From Saprospiraceae bacterium (GTDB lineage Bacteria > Bacteroidota > Bacteroidia > Chitinophagales > Saprospiraceae): a stretch of 35,022 nt of DNA. Position numbers and translations under genes: made by a program. The notes below the pieces were generated by a model. The model was not told the DNA's origin, made no database searches, and saw only the letters and a list, made by a program, of their open reading frames with translations. Numbering within the stretch: position 1 is the first letter of the stretch; every line of letters starts with the position of its first letter. Below, one piece after another: positions 1-7,401 of the stretch. The DNA is taken from positions 1-35,022 of the forward strand of contig JABSSL010000118.1 in the NCBI GenBank assembly GCA_013214355.1, given 5' to 3'.

Positions 1-89
1 AAAGACCACCAGGACCAATTACCATGGATCGAGGGTTGAAACGCTTCAAAGATTTTTGTACCCTTCAGGATTTAATTAAGGACCCATGA
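1..89 (+). CDS. Possible 3' end of an unidentified CDS (5' end outside window)
   Basis: The frame starting at base 3 is open from the window edge to a TGA at 87-89 and reads like protein (ends ...LKRFKDFCTLQDLIKDP). The other two forward frames stop within the stretch. Only about 28 residues are visible, so no function can be given. Repeat copy A begins two bases after the stop, so the repeat may have inserted right behind this gene. The stretch is too short to exclude a chance open frame. Confidence 0.3.
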   Translation, partial: RPPGPITMDRGLKRFKDFCTLQDLIKDP

Positions 90-91
90 TT

Positions 92-256
92 TGTGTATAA
101 ACCGTAGACATAAATGCACGAAAATCCCACCTGTATATCTGGCTATGTATATGTTGTCACGCTGTGACAGGCGCTAGTACTGACTGCTTGCGATTAAATA
201 TCTCTAGCTATGAATCCCAGTAAAACCGTGTCTTTTGGGTATACGGTTTATACACA
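92..256 (+). repeat. Dispersed repeat copy A, 165 bp with 15-bp terminal inverted repeats
   Basis: The left end TGTGTATAAACCGTA (92-106) is the exact reverse complement of the right end TACGGTTTATACACA (242-256). The body from about 107 to 241 is nearly identical to copy B at 381 onward and, inverted, to copy C ending at 34936. A core hairpin TGTCAC-GCT-GTGACA lies at 155-169. Like B, this copy lacks about 31 bp that C has. No target-site duplication is visible at its flanks. Inference: a small non-autonomous mobile element (MITE-like) or a rearranged fragment of a larger repeat. Confidence 0.75.
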
Positions 257-380
257 TCTCTATTTCAACTAAAAAACAATGATTACATGAGAAGGAAATT
301 TTGTCAAATTAATATGCATTCCTGATTTATATCCAGGGATGTTACCTTCAGTTTCGAAATTCAATTCTGTCAGCCATACT

Positions 381-621
381 TGTGTATAAACCTGTAGACA
401 TAAATGCACGAAAATCCCACCTGTATATCTGGCTTTGCATATGTTGTCACGCTGTGAAAGGCGCTAGCACTGACTGCTTGGGGTTAAATATCTCTAGCCA
501 TGAATCCCAGTAAAACCGTGTCTTTTGGGTAAGGTATATATGTCCTGCCCCTCGAAATAATATCCCAAAATGATGAAGTTCAAAAAACTAGAACCACCTA
601 ATTTCAACCACTCCACTTCGG
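381..621 (+). repeat. Dispersed repeat copy B, about 240 bp
   Basis: It starts TGTGTATAAACC like copy A and runs in the same orientation. It matches A to about 532, then continues where A stops, and matches inverted copy C through the segment ending near 621. It carries the same roughly 31-bp deletion as A relative to C, so A and B are closer relatives. One hairpin arm is changed (GTGAAA instead of GTGACA). No second TGTGTATAAACC end was found, so this copy looks truncated on the right. Its reverse strand holds a short reading frame (494-658) related to the one in copy C. Confidence 0.8.
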
Positions 622-658
622 AGGTTTGAGCTCCAGCCTGCCTAAATTTTAAACCCAT
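494..658 (-). CDS. Short reading frame in repeat B (54 codons), related to the one in repeat C
   Basis: The frame begins with ATG inside the 645-680 palindrome and ends at TAG 494-496. Over its last 42 residues it matches the product of 34567-34791 at 32 positions, with no gaps and the same stop codon. A shared stretch is GYYFEG(Q/R)DIY followed by PKRHGFTGI. The start region is unrelated between the two, so this is probably the tail of a formerly longer gene carried by the repeat. Of 15 base differences I counted in the shared part, 5 are silent, so selection for a protein is not shown. Not recognised as a known family. Confidence 0.25.
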   Translation of the reverse strand: MGLKFRQAGAQTSEVEWLKLGGSSFLNFIILGYYFEGQDIYTLPKRHGFTGIHG

Positions 659-680
659 CGAATTCGATGGGTTTAAAATT
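645..680 (-). terminator. Perfect 36-bp palindrome after the decarboxylase gene, probable terminator
   Basis: Bases 645-662 are the exact reverse complement of 663-680 (arms AATTTTAAACCCATCGAA), with no spacer. It lies 23 bases beyond the stop of the leftward decarboxylase gene. As RNA it would fold into a long hairpin with an AU-rich base, which fits a terminator. The lack of a loop spacer and of a clear U tract also allows a protein-binding dyad. Confidence 0.6.
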
Positions 681-703
681 CCAAGATATGTTAAGACCCT
701 TCT

Positions 704-2110
704 CTAATCATGAATTGTTTGTTCCAACTTTACTGCATTACTAGCCTGCTGAAAGATAGAAATGGTTTTTCGGATATCCTCTTCTGTGGTGACCCATGAA
801 CAAACACTGATCCGAATCACTACCTGACCATTCCAAGAAGAAGGCCCCACCCAGCATTCTCCAGATTGCTGCACATATTGGATCACTTTGCTTGTTTGTT
901 TATCATTTTGTAGGCGAACAAGAACCTGATTGAAAACGACTTCGTTAAGAATTTCAAATCCTACATCAGCTAGGCCCTCCTCCAGCTGTTTCGCCCTTTG
1001 GTGGAAACCTAAAATCATCTCATCTACACCGGTCTTGCCAAGGTACTTTAGCGTAGCCCATAATTCAATGGCCCGAGAACGTTTGGATAGTTCCGGTGTG
1101 TAAAGTAGAGGATCACGTTGCTCACTGAACACGAGGTATTCCCCACTTGCCTGCAGAGCGCTAATCAAAGCATTCTGGTGTTTACATAAGATGATACCGG
1201 AATCATAAGGCGTGTTCAGAGTCTTATGGCCATCCACTGCCCAAGAATCGGCTTTTTCAAATCCTTTCGTCAAGTATTTCAATTCTTGGACCGCTGCGGC
1301 CCAGAGCCCGAAGGCGCCATCCACATGGACCCAGGCTCCGGCAGTGTTGGCTCTTTCGCAAACACTATCGAAATCATCATAGGCTCCGGTATTGACATTG
1401 CCGGCTTGGAGGAGCAATAGGCAAGTGTTGTCCAAGGATGGTAAGGCTTCCACCACAATCCTGCCTTGCTCATCTGCCGGGATCCATTCGATATTGGCTC
1501 TACCGAAGCCCAACATGGCCAGGGTCTTCTTTACGCTGGCGTGTACTTGCTCATGGGCGAGAATACGAATGGATGGAGCACCATTTAACCCTTTTTCATT
1601 GATATCCCAGCCTTGGTTTTTCAATAGCTGATAGCGTGCTGCGGCCAAGCCACAGAGATTGGCCATGGAAGTGCCGCTGACGAAGCCCGCCACCGTTTCC
1701 TGAGGTAGACCAAAGATTTCCCGTAGCCATTTTTCACAGACGGATTCTAGTTTAGCGTTGATTGGAGAGGTGAGGTATAAGCCGCCGCATTGATCCCAGA
1801 CATCGGCTAGCCATTTTACACCCAGGGAAGCTGGCACTGCGCCTCCATTGACAAAGCCAAAGTATCGCCCGCCAGTCTGAGCAATGGTAGCTGGGCCTCC
1901 GTATTGGTGCAATTGGCCCAAGACAGCAAGTGCTGAACCAGATTGCTCGGGTAGTGCTTCATCAAATACTTTCAGGTTTTCTAGACTTTGTTTTGTAGGG
2001 AAAACCTGCATTTCATCAATTCCATCGATATAATCGTAAGCAAAGTTTCTTGCTTTGTCGAAGATTTGCTTGTCTCGGAGTTCCTTAGACATTTGGGCTT
2101 GTAAATTCAT
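704..2110 (-). CDS. PLP-dependent group II amino-acid decarboxylase
   Basis: The 468-residue protein belongs to the pyridoxal-dependent decarboxylase family of fold type I, which includes aromatic-L-amino-acid, 2,4-diaminobutyrate and glutamate decarboxylases. The lysine that binds the cofactor lies in VDGHKTLNTPYDSG, and the aspartate for the pyridine nitrogen is in WVHVDGAFG. AGNVNTGAYDDF is the usual substrate/cofactor loop. Length is typical. No signal peptide, so cytoplasmic. The substrate cannot be read from sequence. Conserved Gly/Thr patterns run from start to end, so it is probably intact. No Shine-Dalgarno precedes the ATG, as is common in this phylum. The next gene upstream ends 35 bases away, so the two may share a transcript. 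Confidence 0.88.
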   Translation of the reverse strand: MNLQAQMSKELRDKQIFDKARNFAYDYIDGIDEMQVFPTKQSLENLKVFDEALPEQSGSALAVLGQLHQYGGPATIAQTGGRYFGFVNGGAVPASLGVKWLADVWDQCGGLYLTSPINAKLESVCEKWLREIFGLPQETVAGFVSGTSMANLCGLAAARYQLLKNQGWDINEKGLNGAPSIRILAHEQVHASVKKTLAMLGFGRANIEWIPADEQGRIVVEALPSLDNTCLLLLQAGNVNTGAYDDFDSVCERANTAGAWVHVDGAFGLWAAAVQELKYLTKGFEKADSWAVDGHKTLNTPYDSGIILCKHQNALISALQASGEYLVFSEQRDPLLYTPELSKRSRAIELWATLKYLGKTGVDEMILGFHQRAKQLEEGLADVGFEILNEVVFNQVLVRLQNDKQTSKVIQYVQQSGECWVGPSSWNGQVVIRISVCSWVTTEEDIRKTISIFQQASNAVKLEQTIHD

Positions 2111-2145
2111 CGTTTTTTGTTTGTTATGGTGGTGTGTGCGTTATT

Positions 2146-2796
2146 TCAAAAAGTGTTTTTACTGCACTTTAATAGCCAATAATAATCCCACTCTATCCAA
2201 TGCCATTCGCTTATTTCACTGAATAAAACCTGCTTTAATTCCGATTCAGTTGGAAAATTCTTCATAACCTCAAACACTTCACCGGAAGCTAAGCTTCTGC
2301 TTTGAAAAGTGTTACCTTTTTTATCTCTTCTGCTGATGGGGGTACTACTATCTTTCACATATCGATTATCTAGGAAAATGAGGCTTGCTCCCTGGCTTAA
2401 CTGAGATAGGCAGTTGGTGAAAAAGGATTCCCAATCATCACGTGCAATATGAGAAAGTATAAATCCACCAAACAATCCCTCATAGGGAGTTTTGGGTAAG
2501 GGCATTCGATATAGATCTTGGATTTGAAATTTCACATTTTGCTGAGGATAGTCTTTTTGTCTTGCGATGGAGAGGACTTCGGGATTAATATCAGTGGCGA
2601 GGATCTTTTGGGCGGAGGAGGATAGGATTTGGGTCCAATAGCCTGTTCCACTCGCAATTTCTAGGATCCTTTTTCGGGGAAACTGTTGCGAAAGGTATTG
2701 TCGGATCTGTCCTAAGTCTTTTTGTCTTTCTGGTTTTTCGTAGACGGCTTCATACTCCTTGGCTCTAAGTTTATAGTAGCGAATCTGCTCATTCAT
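2146..2796 (-). CDS. Class I SAM-dependent methyltransferase
   Basis: This is a 216-residue cytoplasmic methyltransferase of the Rossmann-like class I fold. The S-adenosylmethionine-binding glycine motif ILEIASGTGYW lies at about residues 44-54, followed by an acidic motif II (ATDINPE) that would bind the ribose. GLFGGFILSHI is the expected motif near strand 4. The substrate is unknown: small molecules and protein residues are both possible for this group. It starts at the first ATG, whose N-terminal helix (YYKLRAKEYEAVY) is typical. It lies upstream of the decarboxylase in the same direction, but nothing in the sequence links the two functionally. Confidence 0.82.
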   Translation of the reverse strand: MNEQIRYYKLRAKEYEAVYEKPERQKDLGQIRQYLSQQFPRKRILEIASGTGYWTQILSSSAQKILATDINPEVLSIARQKDYPQQNVKFQIQDLYRMPLPKTPYEGLFGGFILSHIARDDWESFFTNCLSQLSQGASLIFLDNRYVKDSSTPISRRDKKGNTFQSRSLASGEVFEVMKNFPTESELKQVLFSEISEWHWIEWDYYWLLKCSKNTF

Positions 2797-3015
2797 AGAA
2801 AGGTGGTCCTAGGTGCGTGGATCAGTGGCTGAAGCACTAAACTTCAGCGCTCATTGACTATACGGGTTTGATTTGGAAAAAGGCCTTTGGGGTATTGAGC
2901 TCTTCCCAAGATTATTGAAGAAAGAGGTATACTATAAACTATAGAAAGAGGGCAAATAGTTCCTAATGGATGGAAGAAAATTGCCCTTTGCCCGCCGTGA
3001 AAAACACTTTGTAGG

Positions 3016-3036
3016 ATCCCCTATTTGGAAGGGGAT
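3016..3036 (-). terminator. Hairpin overlapping the stop codon of the 3021 lipoprotein gene
   Basis: ATCCCCT (3016-3022) pairs with AGGGGAT (3030-3036) around a 7-base loop. The leftward gene stops inside the stem, and a short T-rich stretch (GTGTTTTT) follows on the transcribed side. This is a plausible but weak intrinsic terminator. Confidence 0.4.
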
Positions 3037-3527
3037 AGTTCTGTCAGTTTACTAATCTGGTTCTTAAAATATTCCTGGTATTCATCGAAAGATTTCTCCT
3101 TTAAGACTATCCGGTAATTACTTTGGGCAATAGGGAGAATGGACTCTATTTCGTCATGATCTGCCATTTTTTCTTCTAGCATCTTACCATATTTGGTGGC
3201 CTGATCGAGGTTGTCAAAACGTCGTATAATCAAGAGCGGATCTTTAATACCCTGCTCTGGTTCAAAGGCAATCAAGGATACCCTTAATTTAGCCTGGACA
3301 TCTTCTGCAAGTAAGCTAGTGAGCTCCTCCTTAAGACTAGTGGAGTGATCCTCTTCCTTGGCTTTCAAGGAGATGGGCTTTAGATTGATGACGACATAGT
3401 GCAGTGCTTTGGCTTCGTCTGTGAATATTGGAGCTTCTTTGGTAATGGAAACAGATTCTTCGTTGGATTGGCAGGCAGTCAAGATTATTAGACCAAACAA
3501 CAGGAATAACTGGGCGGTATTTTTCAT
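3021..3527 (-). CDS. Lipoprotein resembling the C-terminal domain of PorW/SprE-type proteins
   Basis: The start is set at the internal ATG (3527) because it opens a classic lipoprotein signal (MKNTAQLFLLFGLIILTAC, with the lipobox cysteine at 19). The longer upstream frame would bury it. The mature part, about 150 residues, has the pattern hYVVINLK...LIIRRFDNLDQATKYGKML...SNYRIVLKEKSFDEYQEYFK. I recognise this pattern from the C-terminal end of PorW/SprE, the large TPR lipoproteins linked to type IX secretion and gliding. Here it stands alone, without TPR repeats. The role is unproven: a periplasmic accessory protein is the best guess. It ends in a hairpin and lies upstream of a 224-base spacer. 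Confidence 0.6.
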   Translation of the reverse strand: MKNTAQLFLLFGLIILTACQSNEESVSITKEAPIFTDEAKALHYVVINLKPISLKAKEEDHSTSLKEELTSLLAEDVQAKLRVSLIAFEPEQGIKDPLLIIRRFDNLDQATKYGKMLEEKMADHDEIESILPIAQSNYRIVLKEKSFDEYQEYFKNQISKLTELSPSK

Positions 3528-3638
3528 TCTATTTAGGTGTTTTACAATAGAACGTGCGGTGAGGCCTGGAATTGATAGGAGCAAATTATTTAACACCCTG
3601 TGATCGGCTGTCAGCCTCGGAATGTATCTTTTATCAGT

Positions 3639-4055
3639 TCAAAGCTCTCCATAGAAATCAACTGCTGGGCTAACCAGCGTGGTGAGTTCGACTTGATGGC
3701 CGTCCGGATCTCGTAGGTAGATGGAGTGAAAAAAATGATGGTCCTGCCAGTCGTAGGGAATACCTTTGACTTCGAATTGCTTTCGTGCTTTTTCAAAGTT
3801 TTCGGGATCGACCTGGAAAGCAAAGTGATCAATCTTGACCCCTCTATGGCCTGGATTGAGCGGTGGATCCTCCGGTTTTGCGGGGAAAAGAGCGATGCCA
3901 GTTTTTCCCGCCAGTAAAAAGATTGGGATCGGCCCCCATTCCTCTTTCTGGTAAGGCTTAAGCCCCAAAACATCGACGTACCAATCTCTAGCTTTATTGA
4001 TATCTGCTACTCGAAGGGCAACATGGTCAAGAAACTGAATTTGAAAATCTGCCAT
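3639..4055 (-). CDS. VOC superfamily protein (glyoxalase/bleomycin-resistance type)
   Basis: A 138-residue protein with two beta-alpha-beta-beta-beta modules: FLDHVALRVADINKARDWY at the start and IDHFAFQVD... ending in YLRDPDGHQVELT. The likely metal ligands are His11, His77 and Glu123, the spacing seen in glyoxalase-fold metal enzymes such as fosfomycin-modifying proteins and dioxygenases. The substrate cannot be inferred. It is cytoplasmic and full length for a single-domain member. The GNAT gene upstream ends 32 bases away, so it may be co-transcribed with 4088-5862. Confidence 0.8.
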   Translation of the reverse strand: MADFQIQFLDHVALRVADINKARDWYVDVLGLKPYQKEEWGPIPIFLLAGKTGIALFPAKPEDPPLNPGHRGVKIDHFAFQVDPENFEKARKQFEVKGIPYDWQDHHFFHSIYLRDPDGHQVELTTLVSPAVDFYGEL

Positions 4056-4087
4056 GTGTAAAGGAAGTTGTTTGGTCCCTTATGAAA

Positions 4088-4729
4088 TTAAAACTCTACG
4101 GCATTAAAGTTCTTCAATTGCTCGATAAAATCGTTGGGAGCCTTAGAGGTCTGTAATCGTGCATAGGCTTGAGTTGGCATATACTGTTGCAAGTAGGGCT
4201 TACAAGCTTCCCAATCATTAGTGCGAGTACCGATGATTGGATCCGTCAGAATTTTAAACCCAAAGTCTGAATACAACTTAATGGCGCGGTAACTGCCTGG
4301 TTGGGTGTGCAAATAAATAGGATAGGCTGTGTCCGGAAGATCTTGTAGGATGATAGAAAGCAAGGCACGACCTATTCCTCTCCCTTCAAACCCTTTGAGC
4401 ACCTTAAGCCAGTGAATAGTATTAAACAATCCATAGGCTTTCCAGAGCAGGCAGGTAGCAATGGGTTGATCCTTTTCATCACAAATGAACAATGTATCTT
4501 GATAGAACTGCTCTTCCTTACCCCCATAAGTACTATGGAAGAAGCCTGTCATGAAACCTTCGTATTCTTTAGCTTCTGTTGGGTTATCGAATGGGAAGGC
4601 TTTCCATATCGGCAGTTCATCTTTGCGACAGCTGCGCACATGGTAGCCATCGGGTAAGGGAATCAGTGCAGATCTATTTAATTGGGGGCACATCATAAAC
4701 AAATCTAAATCGGGAATTTCTTCTTCCAT
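4088..4729 (-). CDS. GNAT family N-acetyltransferase
   Basis: The 213-residue protein has the acetyl-CoA-binding motif A as LKGFEGRGIGRALL (Gly-x-Gly pyrophosphate loop), followed by motif B with GSYRAIKLYSDFGFKIL. The N-terminal part (YHVRSCRKDELPIWKAF) is the usual first strand and helix of the fold. The acceptor substrate is unknown. The upstream gene stops only 5 bases before this start, so the two are almost certainly one transcription unit. A C-terminal extension of about 50 residues beyond the GNAT core (KPYLQQYMP onward) is not assigned. Confidence 0.82.
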   Translation of the reverse strand: MEEEIPDLDLFMMCPQLNRSALIPLPDGYHVRSCRKDELPIWKAFPFDNPTEAKEYEGFMTGFFHSTYGGKEEQFYQDTLFICDEKDQPIATCLLWKAYGLFNTIHWLKVLKGFEGRGIGRALLSIILQDLPDTAYPIYLHTQPGSYRAIKLYSDFGFKILTDPIIGTRTNDWEACKPYLQQYMPTQAYARLQTSKAPNDFIEQLKNFNAVEF

Positions 4730-4734
4730 CTTGA

Positions 4735-5862
4735 CTATTTTTGCAGGAAGGTTTTGCAGGCTTTGGCAGAATAAATCCTTCTCAGGACGCCCAGTGCTGG
4801 TTCGTGAAAATCATCTGGCAGGTCTAACACTATAATCTTCAAGTGAGTTCCCGTTTCTGAGGTAGATCTTGCCTTAATTACCATTTTTCCCAATTTCTCC
4901 AATAGCTTGCTCGGAAGTTCATACTTCTCTTTTAACGCTATCTCTTGCATGAGTAGGTTAGAGACTTCTACTAACTTCAGTGGGTAGCTTGAGCTATCTG
5001 GTGGCACCAATTTTGAAAAATCAAGATAGTCTGTCAGCTCAATATTTTTGTTGAGCGGAGTCTTTTGCTTAACCACATGAATTTGAAAGGGAAGCCACTG
5101 CTCTCCATTAAAGGCATTGTGTAAAACGATTGCTAAATAGTCTCCCACTACGGCTTGATTGGATAGGAATTGATCTTCGATAAATCCGAATGACTCGTTT
5201 AAGAAGATATCGCTGAGTGCCTTGAGACTATACTTGTTTTTCTTGTAGATGTTTACTTGTTGCCCATTAGGGAAGAAGTCTGAAGGTTGGTCTGTTCGGC
5301 TAATTAGCTCAATGGCTCCCAAGGCGTCATATTCAATGTGATAGAGTGGATGTTGCGGAGCCTGTTTAAAAGCATCATAATTATTTAGAGTTTGGATGCG
5401 CTGAAGTCGATCATTTTCGAAAAAATAGTACTCAGCTGTATTCACCACACCTGGCGAATAGGAGACGAAATGATCCGCCAAACCCGCTTTACGCTTTAAG
5501 TAGGCCAGTCCTTCTAGTTTTCCTTGTTTGAAATGAAAAACGCTGGAAGAGTCGGTATTGTGCTGGATGAATTTTTGGTAGGAACCACTCGAGGAGTGGA
5601 CGGTTCGCTCTTCGAAAATAATTTGATCCTCCGCATCGTACCCTAGTCGGATATGGGTCTCATCTTGAGCTTCCTCATAGATCTTTCCTTTAGCTAGTCG
5701 TGCCCGTTCTATTTGTAGCAAAGCCAGATGAACCTGCGGTTCGGTAGCCCAACGGTAGTATCGGATTTGAGCTTGGATGGACTCTTTATAGTACTCAATT
5801 GGATTCTGATGACTTTCGAATTGGGTTTTGAGATCAGAAAGAAGTTTTTCCAATGTAGGCAT
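4735..5862 (-). CDS. Conserved-looking cytoplasmic protein of unknown function (375 aa)
   Basis: I do not recognise this family. The protein has no signal peptide or membrane segment. It starts with a helical segment (LEKLLSDLKTQFESHQNPIEYYKESIQAQIRYYRW) and continues with alternating short beta-like strands and polar turns (YDAEDQIIFEERTVHSSSGSYQKFI, HIEYDALGAIELISR). Such text is often seen in bacterial immunity or housekeeping proteins with beta-sheet repeats. The C-terminal part ends in a hydrophobic strand KIIVLDLPDD. It lies 5 bases upstream of the GNAT gene, probably the first gene of that unit. It is a real gene by length, uninterrupted frame and normal amino-acid composition, but no function can be proposed. 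Confidence 0.65.
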   Translation of the reverse strand: MPTLEKLLSDLKTQFESHQNPIEYYKESIQAQIRYYRWATEPQVHLALLQIERARLAKGKIYEEAQDETHIRLGYDAEDQIIFEERTVHSSSGSYQKFIQHNTDSSSVFHFKQGKLEGLAYLKRKAGLADHFVSYSPGVVNTAEYYFFENDRLQRIQTLNNYDAFKQAPQHPLYHIEYDALGAIELISRTDQPSDFFPNGQQVNIYKKNKYSLKALSDIFLNESFGFIEDQFLSNQAVVGDYLAIVLHNAFNGEQWLPFQIHVVKQKTPLNKNIELTDYLDFSKLVPPDSSSYPLKLVEVSNLLMQEIALKEKYELPSKLLEKLGKMVIKARSTSETGTHLKIIVLDLPDDFHEPALGVLRRIYSAKACKTFLQK

Positions 5863-5940
5863 GGTAGAAGAAAGCGTGAGGTGTTAGGTAATCTTTTCAG
5901 CCTAGGGAAATCCCTATTTAATAATGATTGGACGATGACA

Positions 5941-6945
5941 TTAAAAGCCTTCTACACCCATTACAGTCGTATATTTGAAACTCAACTTCTTGTCTGGATA
6001 GACTTTTTTGAAAGCGGACTGTACCATTAAGGTCGCTTCATGGAAGCCGCAGAGAATCAATTTCAACTTCCCAGCGTAATTATTGATATCTCCGATGGCA
6101 TATATACCTGGGACGTTGGTTTGGTAGTTAAAGGTATCTACATCTATGGCATTCTTGGTGATGTTCAAATTCCAATTGGCGATGGGCCCCAACTTTGGCG
6201 TCAGACCAAACAATGGAATGAAGTAATCCACTTCCTGTTGTATGTCCCCTGCTGTCTTATGGCGGATGGTCACTTCTTCTAAGCGTTCCGCTCCTTGTAG
6301 ACCAACCACCTGGGCTTCAGTAATCAATTTGATTTTGTTAGCCTCATGCAGCTCCATCACTTTCTCAACACTATCAAGGGCCCCTCTGAAGGAGGTCCGT
6401 CGATGTACTAAGGTCACTTCTTTGGCTACTTCTGCCATGTAGATCGCCCAATCTAGCGCCGAGTCTCCTCCCCCAGCGATCACAAGGCGCTTATCTGTAA
6501 ATTCCTCTGGATTCTTGATCATGTAAACTACTCCCTTCTTTTCGTAATCACCAATATTCCCAATGGGAGGCTTGCGCGGTTCGAAACTGCCTAGACCACC
6601 AGCAATGGCAACGACTGGGGCGTTGATTTGGGTTCCTTCGCTTGTGGTCAAAAGAAAGGAATCGTCTTCCAAACGCGTTAGTTCTTCCGCTCTTTCCCCT
6701 AGGGTGAAGCTTGGCTTGAAGGGTTCAATCTGTTTCATCAGATTATCCACCAAGTCTCCAGCCAGAACCTCTGGAAAACCAGGGATATCATAGATCGGCT
6801 TCTTGGGATAGATCTCAGAAAGCTGTCCGCCCACTTGTGGAAGGGCATCCACTAAGTGGCAACGCAATTTGAGTAGTCCCGCTTCAAAAACGGTGAAGAG
6901 GCCGACTGGGCCTGCTCCTATGATTAGAATATCTGTTTTTATCAT
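5941..6945 (-). CDS. TrxR-like ferredoxin/flavodoxin-NADP(+) reductase
   Basis: With the start at 6945 the protein is 334 residues and opens with the FAD-binding motif IIGAGPVGLF. The frame extends 15 codons further upstream but without a plausible start. A second dinucleotide motif, VIAGGGDSALDWAIYMAEV, would bind NADPH. The C-terminal FAD motif is YAIGDINNYAGKLKLILCGFHEA. The CxxC that defines thioredoxin reductases between the NADPH motif and the centre is absent, so this is the ferredoxin-NADP reductase branch (YumC type). It would pass electrons between NADPH and ferredoxin or flavodoxin. It lies downstream of the molybdopterin oxidoreductase in the same direction and may supply or drain its electrons (inference). 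Confidence 0.85.
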   Translation of the reverse strand: MIKTDILIIGAGPVGLFTVFEAGLLKLRCHLVDALPQVGGQLSEIYPKKPIYDIPGFPEVLAGDLVDNLMKQIEPFKPSFTLGERAEELTRLEDDSFLLTTSEGTQINAPVVAIAGGLGSFEPRKPPIGNIGDYEKKGVVYMIKNPEEFTDKRLVIAGGGDSALDWAIYMAEVAKEVTLVHRRTSFRGALDSVEKVMELHEANKIKLITEAQVVGLQGAERLEEVTIRHKTAGDIQQEVDYFIPLFGLTPKLGPIANWNLNITKNAIDVDTFNYQTNVPGIYAIGDINNYAGKLKLILCGFHEATLMVQSAFKKVYPDKKLSFKYTTVMGVEGF

Positions 6946-6992
6946 GTGTTTACTGCCTTTACTAGGGTAAGTGATCGGGTTGCGGGGCAAAT

Positions 6993-7217
6993 CTAATAAG
7001 GTTTGAAATCATCGCCAATCTTTTGGAAAAGATGTTGATAGAATGCCATTCCAGCCTTACTTGTCCGCCTGCGTCCTGCTCGTAGTGCGGTAGAGCTGAC
7101 TTTCTTGAACAAGCGGAACGAAATTCTTAAGGGAGTGAGTGGATGGAAAAGTGGAAATTTTGAACTGCTTTGGTCTGCGCTTCTTTCGGGGGAAGGAGTG
7201 GAAGAGGTTTGTTGCAT
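6993..7217 (-). CDS. Possible small basic protein (74 aa), unknown
   Basis: The frame is open from further upstream, but the ATG at 7217 gives a sensible small protein. It has a Ser/Pro-rich N-terminal third, then a basic segment (LRISFRLFKKVSSTALRAGRRR) and a compact end (KAGMAFYQHLFQKIGDDFKPY). No gene lies on the other strand, so it is not a shadow. It lies 47 bases before the reductase gene and 184 bases after the molybdopterin enzyme gene. I do not recognise it, and it could be a chance frame in a spacer. Confidence 0.35.
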   Translation of the reverse strand: MQQTSSTPSPERSADQSSSKFPLFHPLTPLRISFRLFKKVSSTALRAGRRRTSKAGMAFYQHLFQKIGDDFKPY

Positions 7218-7401
7218 AATACTATTGTTTTGACTAGGGGATTCATTACGGTTTACAAATGAAGTCGATCTTTTCACACCCGTACAATCAGTGATAATAA
7301 TTGCTGTATCAATGGTGTATTTAGGCATGAAAAAATCAAGGTGCCTCCTGACAGAACACCCAAGGACAGAATACGTTTAGGAAAAGTCTAATTTGCTACG
7401 A

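Noticed and set aside
92-256. Target-site duplication around repeat A
   Set aside because: Left flank (..CATGATT) and right flank (TCTCTATTT..) share no clear direct repeat of the expected length.
92-621. Direct repeats A and B as a CRISPR array
   Set aside because: Only two long copies of unequal length with no regular spacers and no cas genes.
1226-1631. Rightward frames opposite the decarboxylase gene
   Set aside because: They are antisense to a well-conserved PLP enzyme, have no recognisable motifs and are best explained as shadows.
3611-3973. A 120-residue leftward frame overlapping the VOC gene
   Set aside because: It is out of frame with the VOC protein, which has clear motifs from start to end; the overlap has no domain signal.
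5941-6945. Thioredoxin reductase assignment for the flavoprotein
   Set aside because: The active-site CxxC is missing, so the ferredoxin-NADP reductase branch fits better.
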